A stretch of 5,698 bases of DNA from Boseongicola sp. SB0675_bin_26 (GTDB lineage Bacteria; Pseudomonadota; Alphaproteobacteria; Rhodobacterales; Rhodobacteraceae), in contig VYCX01000472.1 of assembly GCA_009843725.1 (NCBI GenBank), positions 1-5,698 of the forward strand, written 5' to 3'. The stretch's first letter is position 1, and the number at the start of each line of letters is the position of its first letter. The position numbers were made by a program, and so were the translations under genes. Under the pieces are notes generated by a model. That model searched no databases and was not told where the DNA came from. It worked only from the letters and a program-made list of their open reading frames with translations. Of the stretch, positions 1 through 5,303 are shown in pieces.

Positions 1-717
1 GGCTTCGTGAGTTTCGTGGGCTCGGGGCCGGGCGATCCGGCACTTCTGACGCTGAAGGCGGTGGACCGGTTGGGGCGGGCGGACGCGATCCTGTACGACG
101 ACCTGTCGTCCGGCCCGATCCTGGAACATGCCAGGCCTGATGCCGATCTGGTAAGCGTCGCCAAGCGCGCGGGCCGGAAGTCGCCCCGGCAGGATCACGT
201 CAGTCGCCTCCTTGTCGAATATGCCAAGCGGGGAGGGCGGATCGTGCGGCTGAAGTCGGGCGATGGCGGCATTTTTGGGCGACTGGAAGAGGAACTGGCG
301 GCGCTTCGCGCAGAGGCGCTGGATTTCGAGATCATTCCAGGCGTGCCTTCGGCCTGCGCGGCCGCGGCGGAGGCCGGAATCCCGTTGACCCGGCGGCTGG
401 CCTCGCGCCGCGTGCAATTCATCACCGGCCACGACGTGGCAGGGAACCTGCCGGAGGACTTGAACGTCGCGGCGCTCGTCGACTTCCATGCAACGACGGT
501 GGTCTACATGGGGCGCCGCACCTTTGCCGACCTTGCCGGAATCCTGATGGCGCATGGCTTGCCCGGCGAAACGCCTGCGCTGATGGCGGAGGCCGTAACG
601 ACTTCCGGGCAGGACATCGGCAGGTACACCGTGGCCGAACTGGCAGATCGGTTGCGCACGGAAGAGGCGGGGCATGCTCCAACGCTCGTCCTGTATGGGG
701 CGTTATCCGATGGATGA
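1..717 (+). CDS. cobA: Uroporphyrinogen-III C-methyltransferase (SUMT), 5' end cut by window
   Basis: Makes precorrin-2 from uroporphyrinogen III by two SAM-dependent methylations (C2 and C7), the entry step to corrinoids, in the cytoplasm. Counting from the GTG at 7, the SAM-binding loop GSGPGDP is at residues 5-11, the family motif RLKSGDGGIFGR at 81-92, PGVPSACAAA at 111-120 and GIPLTRR at 124-130. Classical SUMTs read GGDPFxFGRGGEE and GIPxTHR. The Gly after GD and the Arg in place of His here match, from memory, a short SUMT variant seen in Rhodobacterales. The frame is open to base 1 and already reads GFVSFVG, as the usual N-terminus would, so the real start is probably a few codons before the window. 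The GTG at 7 would sit at an odd place in strand beta-1. The 236 visible residues are nearly the full family length. The gene ends inside the start of cobF. Confidence 0.93.
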   Translation, partial: GFVSFVGSGPGDPALLTLKAVDRLGRADAILYDDLSSGPILEHARPDADLVSVAKRAGRKSPRQDHVSRLLVEYAKRGGRIVRLKSGDGGIFGRLEEELAALRAEALDFEIIPGVPSACAAAAEAGIPLTRRLASRRVQFITGHDVAGNLPEDLNVAALVDFHATTVVYMGRRTFADLAGILMAHGLPGETPALMAEAVTTSGQDIGRYTVAELADRLRTEEAGHAPTLVLYGALSDG

Positions 718-1483
718 ACTGGTCCTGGTCGGAATCGGCACTGGAAGCCTTGACCACCTGACGCGCGAGGGCGAGGCGGAGATCCGCAAGGCGGACTGCA
801 TCCTCCTTCCGAGAAAGGGGCCGGAAAAGGCGGAACTGGCGGAATTGAAGAGAGGAGTCTGCGTGTCCGTCCTGGGCAAGGAGGCGGCATCGCGAATCCT
901 TGAGTTCGAGATGCCGGTCCGCGATGCCGGGCCCTGCTACCTGGAAAGCGTCGATGCCTGGCATGGCGAAATCTGCAGGGCGTGGGAGGCAGCTCTTGCA
1001 GACAGGGACGAAAGGTGCGTGGCGTTGCCCGTCTGGGGCGATCCGTCGCTCTATGACAGCACGCTCAGGATCGCGGCGCGGCTTCGCCCTGCGCCAAAGG
1101 TCAGGGTGGTGCCAGGCATCACCGCTCTGCAGGCGCTGACCGCCGCGCACGGCATCCCGCTCAACGAGATCAACGCGCCGGTCATGATCACGACCGGGCG
1201 GCGGCTGCGGGAGGAAGGATGGCCAGAGGGCGCGGACACCGTAGCGGTGATGCTGGACGGAGAGCTTAGCTTCCGGCACCTGGACCCGGACCGGTTGCAT
1301 GTCTGGTGGGGCGCATATCTCGGAATGACCGATCAGGTGCTGGCTAGCGGACCCTTGGCCGAAGTGGCGGAGCGGATTGCCAAGACCCGGGCGGCTGCAC
1401 GCGACGCGCACGGCTGGATCATGGACACCTATCTCCTGAAGCGCCAAGACTGGACGTCGAGGAGACACGCTTCCGCGACTTGA
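710..1483 (+). CDS. cobF: Precorrin-6A synthase (deacetylating)
   Basis: CobF methylates precorrin-5 at C1 with SAM and releases the extruded acetyl group as acetate. It is a cytoplasmic step specific to the aerobic corrin route. The 257 residues are close to the usual family length. The N-terminal SAM loop VGIGTGSLDHLT is at residues 7-18, VWGDPSLYDST at 108-118, PGITALQALTAAHGIPLN at 135-152, and the characteristic C-terminal HGWIMDTYLLKR at 234-245. I chose ATG 710 because it places the beta-1 strand directly after the start, as in relatives. An upstream in-frame ATG at 674 would add 12 residues read from inside cobA. The gene overlaps the end of cobA by 8 bases, with a weak GGGG at 697-700 as ribosome binding site, so translation is probably coupled to cobA. 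The C-terminal tail after residue 248 (SRRHASAT) looks non-conserved. Confidence 0.92.
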   Translation: MDELVLVGIGTGSLDHLTREGEAEIRKADCILLPRKGPEKAELAELKRGVCVSVLGKEAASRILEFEMPVRDAGPCYLESVDAWHGEICRAWEAALADRDERCVALPVWGDPSLYDSTLRIAARLRPAPKVRVVPGITALQALTAAHGIPLNEINAPVMITTGRRLREEGWPEGADTVAVMLDGELSFRHLDPDRLHVWWGAYLGMTDQVLASGPLAEVAERIAKTRAAARDAHGWIMDTYLLKRQDWTSRRHASAT

Positions 1484-1499
1484 TGGCCTGTGCCAACGC

Positions 1500-2040
1500 C
1501 TAGGCGGGCGGGTTCGCGCCCGCGATTCCGGCGGTGGAGAAGGACCGCCAAGTCACCGGCACAAGCCGGCGGACGAGGACGGCTCTCCCGCATTCATCCG
1601 ATTGCTCCGAGGCCTGGCGGCGCTGCGGTCGGAGCCTGCGACCCTCGGCGCCGAAGGCAGCCTTTTGGGCCGCATGCATTGCCATCTCGGCAACGGCTGC
1701 ACCACGTCCGGCAATGCACGCCATCCGTCGAACGCGATCGCGTAGACGCGGCCGGTGGCGAATCCGCACCTGGCCGACGAGGCGGCATGGGCTCGGGCCG
1801 TGGCGCCGATGCGCCAGCTGCACGAGGCGATCGCCCTGTCCGCACCTGCAGCTCTCGGTCTGGAACAAGTCCCGAGATTTCGAACGCATCCGGGAAAGGC
1901 ATGCAATGCGACCGGGACATGCTGGATGCGCAGGCTCGTGGTCGTGGCGGCTGCACGCGCGACCGTGCCGGCCGGTTGAATTCAAGATGCGCTCCTGCGA
2001 GAACGACATGCAGAGCTTCTGGAACCTGATCCAGGATTGA
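1500..2040 (+). pseudogene. Decayed coding region, possibly the C-terminal (FCD-like) part of a GntR-family regulator
   Basis: No single frame gives a credible protein across these 540 bases, but protein-like stretches switch frame. About 1560-1745 reads an ordinary-looking segment (FIRLLRGLAALRSEPATLGA) and ends at a TAG near 1748. The same frame resumes with ADEAAWARAVAPMRQLHEAI up to about 1835. A second frame carries WNKSRDFERIRERH at 1861-1902, the third carries DMLDA at 1916-1930, and then VEFKMRSCENDMQSFWNLIQD runs to TGA 2038-2040. Read in this order, the pieces resemble the end of an FCD ligand-binding domain (LHxAI, then ERIRxxH, then MLDAxRxRD, then a helix). This is a weak by-eye match. 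The DNA-binding HTH half of such a regulator is not seen, and there is no room for it after cobF. The last codons overlap the ribosome binding site of the next gene, as expected if an intact ancestor was translationally coupled to it. It could instead be non-coding or another gene family. Confidence 0.42.
1504..1523 (+). other. GC-rich stem-loop 20 bases after cobF
   Basis: A perfect 7-bp stem (GCGGGCG 1504-1510 with CGCCCGC 1517-1523) closes a 6-base loop. Its position just past the cobF stop suits a transcript-end or mRNA-stabilising hairpin. No T-run follows, so it is not a standard intrinsic terminator. In DNA this GC-rich it could also be chance. Confidence 0.3.
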
Positions 2041-2045
2041 AAGTC

Positions 2046-4010
2046 GTGAATGTGCAGCCGTTTCCCAGCCTGTTTTCCCCGATCGACATCGGCAAGCTTG
2101 CGCTCCGCAACCGGATCGTGTCGACGGGACACGAGACCCATCTGAACGACGGGGGCCGGATCGGCGATGCGATGATTGCCTATCACGAGGCACGCGCCCG
2201 GGGCGGCGCCGGACTGATCGTGACCGAAGTTGCGCTGGTTCATTCCAGCGCCGTGTTCGTGGCAAATCCTATCCGGGTTGATACTGACGACTGCATTCCC
2301 GGATACCGCCGGTTGGCGCAGACGGTACACGGTCACGATTGCGGCCTGATCGCCCAGCTGTTCCATCCCGGGCGCGAGATGCTGGCTTCGGAAGACGGTA
2401 CCGCACCGGTTTCCTACAGTGCATCGGCTGTTCCAAACGAGCGCTTTCACGTCATGCCGCGTCCGATGCGTCGAGAAATGATCGCCGAGGTCGTCTCGGC
2501 CCACGGCGATGCGGCCCTTCGGATGCGGGAAGCCGGCCTCGACGGGGTCGAGATCGTTGGCTCGCACGGATACCTTCCGGCACAGTTCCTGAACCGTCAC
2601 GTGAATCAACGCAGCGACGAGTACGGAGGCTCGCTCGAGAACCGCACCCGCTTCATTCGCGAAATCGCGGCTGACATCCGCGCCAAGGCCGGCGAGGATT
2701 TCGTGATTGGCCTGCGGCTTTCCGGGGACGAGCGCAGCCATGAGGGCGTCGCGCAGCCCGATATGCTGGACGCATGTGAACTCCTTGCCGGAGATGAATC
2801 GCTGACCTACTTCAGCGTTGTTGCCGGATCCTCCGCGACTGTCGCGGGTTCGGTTCACATCGTGCCACCGATGACCGAAGAGTCAGGCTATACCGCGCCA
2901 TTGGGCCAGGCGGTGAAGGCGCGGACGGGTGTGACGACGATGGTCACCGGCCGCATCAACCAGCCGCAGGACGCCGAACGCATCATTGCTGCGGGGCATG
3001 CCGACCTTTGCGGAATGACGCGCGCAATGATCTGCGATCCGGAACTGGGCGAAAAGGCCAGGACGGGACGTGCCGACGACATCCGCGCCTGCATTGGCTG
3101 CAACCAGGCCTGCATCGGCCACTTTCACGCGGGCTATCCGATTTCATGCATCCAGAATCCGGTAAGCGGTCGCGAGACCTTTCTCGGTCGGACCGAACCG
3201 GCGCGCACGAGGCGGAAGGTCATGGTGGTGGGAGGCGGGCCCGGCGGAATGAAGTGTGCCGCCGTCGCTTCAGCGCGCGGCCACGACGTGACGCTCTTCG
3301 AAAGGGAGGTCCGGCTTGGCGGCCAGGCGCGGCTGGCGCAGGCCTTGCCCCATCGCGCAGAGTTCGGAGGCATCATAACCAATCTGGTCCGCGAAATGGA
3401 ACTCGCGGGAGCGGAGACATGCACGGGCATCGCCGTTGACGCGAAAGTCATCGCGGAATTCGCCCCGGACACGATTGTCGTTGCGACCGGTGCCGAACCG
3501 AGATGGCCGGAATTCGAGGGCCGCAATGACGCCCATGTCGTGGATGCATGGCAGGTTCTTCGCAACGAGGCGAATGTCGGCAAATCGGTCGTGGTGGCAG
3601 ATTGGCGTGCCGACTGGATCGGGATCGGCATTGCCGAGCACTTGGCGCAGCGCGGCCATCAGGTGAAGCTGGCGGTCAACGGCTACATGCCAGGTCAGAC
3701 GATCCAAATGTACGTGCGCGACGCCAGCATCGGTCGCCTGCAAAGTCTCGGCGTGGAAATGGTGCCCTATGTTCGACTGTTCGGAGTCGATGAAAATACG
3801 GTCTACCTGCAGCACATCATGAACGACGAACCCGTGATTTGCGAAGACGTTGACACGCTTGTTTTGTGCCAGGGCCACATTTCGCGGAACACGATGGAAG
3901 ATCTCGTGCGCGATCTCGGCATTGAACACCGCCTCGTCGGTGATTGCGTCTCGCCACGCACTGCTGAGGAAGCAGTTCTGGAAGGGTTGCTCGCAGGTCG
4001 CGCTGTTTAG
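2046..4010 (+). CDS. FMN/4Fe-4S/FAD oxidoreductase of the TMADH / 2,4-dienoyl-CoA reductase / N-demethylase superfamily
   Basis: A 654-residue soluble, multi-cofactor flavoenzyme. Residues 1-345 form an Old Yellow Enzyme-type FMN barrel: RNRI at 21-24, GSHGYLPAQFLN at 172-183 with candidate active-site His174 and Tyr176, and NQRSDEYGGSLENRTRF at 187-203. A 4Fe-4S site follows with Cys349, 352, 356 and 368, the CxxCx3Cx11C spacing of E. coli FadH. The FAD dinucleotide fold begins VVGGGPGG at 394-401, and the C-terminal VGDC at 631-634 is the usual FAD-contact motif. The second nucleotide-binding motif is degenerate (ADWRADWIGIGIAE, 518-531), as in trimethylamine dehydrogenase. Where TMADH has the FMN-linking Cys (PHC), this protein has GHE at 28-30. 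These traits suggest a dehydrogenase or demethylase passing electrons to ETF or a similar carrier rather than an NADPH-dependent reductase. The substrate is unknown. I chose GTG 2046, with AGGA at 2033-2036 nine bases upstream. TTG 2037 and GTG 2052 are alternatives. No B12 role is evident. Confidence 0.85.
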   Translation: MNVQPFPSLFSPIDIGKLALRNRIVSTGHETHLNDGGRIGDAMIAYHEARARGGAGLIVTEVALVHSSAVFVANPIRVDTDDCIPGYRRLAQTVHGHDCGLIAQLFHPGREMLASEDGTAPVSYSASAVPNERFHVMPRPMRREMIAEVVSAHGDAALRMREAGLDGVEIVGSHGYLPAQFLNRHVNQRSDEYGGSLENRTRFIREIAADIRAKAGEDFVIGLRLSGDERSHEGVAQPDMLDACELLAGDESLTYFSVVAGSSATVAGSVHIVPPMTEESGYTAPLGQAVKARTGVTTMVTGRINQPQDAERIIAAGHADLCGMTRAMICDPELGEKARTGRADDIRACIGCNQACIGHFHAGYPISCIQNPVSGRETFLGRTEPARTRRKVMVVGGGPGGMKCAAVASARGHDVTLFEREVRLGGQARLAQALPHRAEFGGIITNLVREMELAGAETCTGIAVDAKVIAEFAPDTIVVATGAEPRWPEFEGRNDAHVVDAWQVLRNEANVGKSVVVADWRADWIGIGIAEHLAQRGHQVKLAVNGYMPGQTIQMYVRDASIGRLQSLGVEMVPYVRLFGVDENTVYLQHIMNDEPVICEDVDTLVLCQGHISRNTMEDLVRDLGIEHRLVGDCVSPRTAEEAVLEGLLAGRAV

Positions 4011-4080
4011 GTTCAGAGGCGCTGCCCGAAAGAACTCCAGTCACGACGGGCGATGGCTACGCCAAGGAAGATGATCCAAG

Positions 4081-4170
4081 GTCAAGGACCGGATTGGCGG
4101 GACCCGGATGGCTGTGCGTGAAGCGCATGGCTGGATCAAGGACGCCAATCTGCCGAAACGTCGCAAATGA
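4081..4170 (+). pseudogene. Relic of the 3' end of a second cobF
   Basis: Between the flavoenzyme and the riboswitch, one frame reads a peptide containing VKDRI, then TR, then REAHGWIKDANLPKRRK, and stops at TGA 4168-4170. It aligns without gaps to residues 218-246 of the intact CobF in this window. By hand count, 16 of 29 amino acids and about 62 of 87 bases (71%) are the same, including the hallmark AHGWI.D..L.KR. The same frame has a stop at 4072-4074. An adjacent frame just upstream reads ATPRKMIQG (about 4057-4083), which resembles the preceding YLGTPxExLxxG part of CobF, so the copy appears shortened and frameshifted. There is no start, ribosome binding site or room for a full gene. At this divergence it is not a fresh duplication. 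It could be the remains of a native cobF beside the riboswitch, or of an old rearrangement. Confidence 0.65.
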
Positions 4171-4194
4171 ATCACGTCCTGCCGCCGAAAGCCG

Positions 4195-4223
4195 TTGCGC
4201 TCGGAATGTTGTGCGGGTTACAT
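4195..4223 (+). promoter_or_regulatory. Candidate sigma-70-type promoter for the riboswitch-cbtBA transcript
   Basis: TTGCGC (4195-4200) and TTACAT (4218-4223) are separated by 17 bases. Each matches only three of six consensus positions. The predicted start, about 7 bases past the -10, falls at about 4230, exactly where the first paired stem of the riboswitch begins. The position supports the call more than the hexamers do. The rest of 4011-4229 shows only the cobF relic. Confidence 0.4.
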
Positions 4224-4229
4224 GCGCGT

Positions 4230-4404
4230 GCCTGATCCTGCCGGGTGGCCGGCAGGCTGGAGGGAATGCGGTGCAGCCGGAGGGCTCAAGCCGCAGCCGC
4301 CCCCGCGACTGTAAGCGGAGAGCGCCGCCCAAAACCCACTCCCGGAGTGCAGGGGGGAAGGAGGGCGAAGTGCAATGACCCGCGAGCCAGGAGACCTGTC
4401 AGGC
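4230..4404 (+). ncRNA. Cobalamin (AdoCbl) riboswitch aptamer
   Basis: A classical B12-sensing leader with the conserved blocks in order. The closing stem P1 is GCCTGA (4230-4235) with TCAGGC (4399-4404). A 7-bp hairpin pairs CTGCCGG (4238-4244) with CCGGCAG (4249-4255). The core block GGGAATGCGGTGC is at 4262-4274. Stem CCGC (4297-4300) pairs with GCGG (4315-4318) and encloses the conserved loop CCCCGCGACTGTAA (4301-4314). A peripheral hairpin pairs CACTC (4337-4341) with GAGTG (4345-4349). The junction GGGAAGGAGGGCGAAG is at 4355-4370, then ATGACCCGCGAGCC, and the B12 box AGCCAGGAGACCTG is at 4385-4398. It senses adenosylcobalamin and by family knowledge lowers expression of the gene after it, here the cobalt-transport genes. 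I see no tell-tale deviation in the core. Confidence 0.95.
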
Positions 4405-4413
4405 TTGGATCAA

Positions 4414-4440
4414 CCGCCGTCGGGCAGGGCGGCAAGGAGG
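4414..4440 (+). promoter_or_regulatory. Riboswitch expression platform: hairpin beside the cbtB ribosome binding site
   Basis: CCGCC (4414-4418) pairs with GGCGG (4428-4432), leaving a loop at 4419-4427 that contains CGGG (4421-4424). CGGG is complementary to CCCG (4302-4305) in the aptamer's L5 loop, the position used for the L5-L13 kissing interaction in this riboswitch class. The stem ends two bases before the strong ribosome binding site AAGGAGG (4434-4440), which is 5 bases from the cbtB start. No T-run follows, so translational control by blocking ribosome access is more likely than a terminator. Confidence 0.55.
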
Positions 4441-4445
4441 TAGAC

Positions 4446-4616
4446 ATGACGACACGTACACTTGCCGAGGCTCGTCCCGCATCGGCGTCACTTGGAATTC
4501 TCTTGGCGGCTCTTCTCGGCTTGGGGATCGTTGTGCTGACAGGCCACGTCCAGGCCGATGCGCTGCACGCTGCCGCACATGACGTGCGTCACGCCAACGG
4601 CTTTCCCTGTCACTAG
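4446..4616 (+). CDS. cbtB: Cobalt transporter subunit CbtB
   Basis: A 56-residue single-span membrane protein, the small partner of CbtA in a predicted B12-regulated cobalt importer. A short polar N-terminus (1-14) is followed by one hydrophobic helix at about 15-33. The C-terminus is His-rich, with His34, His41, His45, His49 and the terminal FPCH (53-56). The HDxRHxxGFPCH pattern is the family signature and the likely metal-binding site. The start ATG 4446 has an excellent AAGGAGG five bases upstream and lies 41 bases after the riboswitch aptamer, so regulation by adenosylcobalamin is almost certain. The frame is open further upstream but only through the riboswitch. cbtA starts three bases after its stop. 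Confidence 0.92.
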   Translation: MTTRTLAEARPASASLGILLAALLGLGIVVLTGHVQADALHAAAHDVRHANGFPCH

Positions 4617-4619
4617 GCA

Positions 4620-5303
4620 ATGCTTGGCAGAATCCTGTCCAGCGGCTTGATCGCTGGAGCCGTGGCGGGCCTGTTTGCCGCGGTTCTTCACCTCTTGTTC
4701 ATTCAGCCTGTCCTCTTGCACGCCGAGCTGTACGAGAGCGGCGAACTGGTGCATTTCGGGGCGGCATCCGTTCCGGCCGTCCGCCCTGAGTTCGGGTTGG
4801 ATCCGGTCCGAGACGGGCTGAGCGTGATCTTCAGCATGCTGACATATGCGGGCTATGCGTTGATCCTGGTTGCACTCATGGCGCTGGCAGAAGGGCGAGA
4901 CGCGGTGATTTCCGCGCGCAACGGGATGCTTTGGGGCGTTGCCGGATTCATCGCAGTGCTGCTTGCCCCTGCATTTTCCCTTGCGCCGGAAGTGCCCGGA
5001 GTCGCGGCCGCGGAAATCCTGCCAAGACAGGTGTGGTGGTTCGCGACCGCACTTGCCGCAGGGGCAGCGATGTGGCTTCTTGCATTTGGCCGAAGCTGGC
5101 TGGCTTGGGGCGCAGTCATTGTGCTGCTGCTGGCACCGCACGTCGTCGGAGCCCCGGAGCCCGACAGCTTCTCGGGTCCGGCACCAACCGAACTTGGGGC
5201 CTTGTTCACTGCACGCGTCCTGGGAGTCGGTCTTTGCGCTTGGGTGCTCCTCGGGCTTCTTTCCGGACTGCTTTGGTCGAGCGACGACGAGGCGGCTTCG
5301 TGA
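4620..5303 (+). CDS. cbtA: Cobalt transporter subunit CbtA
   Basis: A 227-residue polytopic inner-membrane protein, predicted to import Co2+ for corrin synthesis together with CbtB. Hydrophobic spans seen by eye lie at about 5-30, 70-90, 102-122, 138-156, 160-176 and 194-219. The family is usually described with five spans, so one of these may be a re-entrant or membrane-surface helix. The first span ends in the family-like QPVLLHAELYE (29-39), and APEVPG (122-127) plus QVWW (137-140) are further conserved-looking blocks. His24, His34 and His45 on or near the first span are candidate metal ligands. ATG 4620 follows the cbtB stop by three bases with little ribosome binding site of its own, so translation is probably coupled. 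The function is a comparative-genomic prediction for the family. Confidence 0.9.
   Translation: MLGRILSSGLIAGAVAGLFAAVLHLLFIQPVLLHAELYESGELVHFGAASVPAVRPEFGLDPVRDGLSVIFSMLTYAGYALILVALMALAEGRDAVISARNGMLWGVAGFIAVLLAPAFSLAPEVPGVAAAEILPRQVWWFATALAAGAAMWLLAFGRSWLAWGAVIVLLLAPHVVGAPEPDSFSGPAPTELGALFTARVLGVGLCAWVLLGLLSGLLWSSDDEAAS

Noticed and set aside
422..1468. Minus-strand open frame (348 codons) opposite cobA and cobF
   Set aside because: Antisense to two well-supported genes. The composition is Arg/Pro-rich shadow with no motif.
1504..1523. Intrinsic terminator for cobA-cobF
   Set aside because: The hairpin is good but no T-rich tract follows, so it is listed only as a stem-loop.
1534..2040. 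A 168-codon + strand frame taken as an intact gene in the gap
   Set aside because: Only two short parts (1861-1902 and about 1975-2040) look protein-like. The remainder is Arg/Trp/Ser-rich out-of-frame sequence, so decay fits better than an intact gene.
2037..2045. TTG 2037 as the flavoenzyme start
   Set aside because: It lies directly against AGGA with no spacing. GTG 2046 has a normal 9-base spacing and adds no unsupported residues.
1500..2858. Long minus-strand open frame (452 codons) across the gap and the first part of the flavoenzyme
   Set aside because: It is antisense to a clearly recognisable enzyme over more than half its length, shows no domain pattern, and long antisense frames are common in high-GC DNA.
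3270..3929. Minus-strand open frame (219 codons) opposite the FAD half of the flavoenzyme
   Set aside because: Shadow of the real coding strand, with no recognisable fold or start signal.
4094..4378. Open frame of 94 codons over the riboswitch
   Set aside because: It runs through the structured RNA aptamer and has no ribosome binding site.
4245..4445. Upstream extension of cbtB
   Set aside because: The extension would translate the riboswitch. ATG 4446 has a near-perfect Shine-Dalgarno and gives the normal family length.
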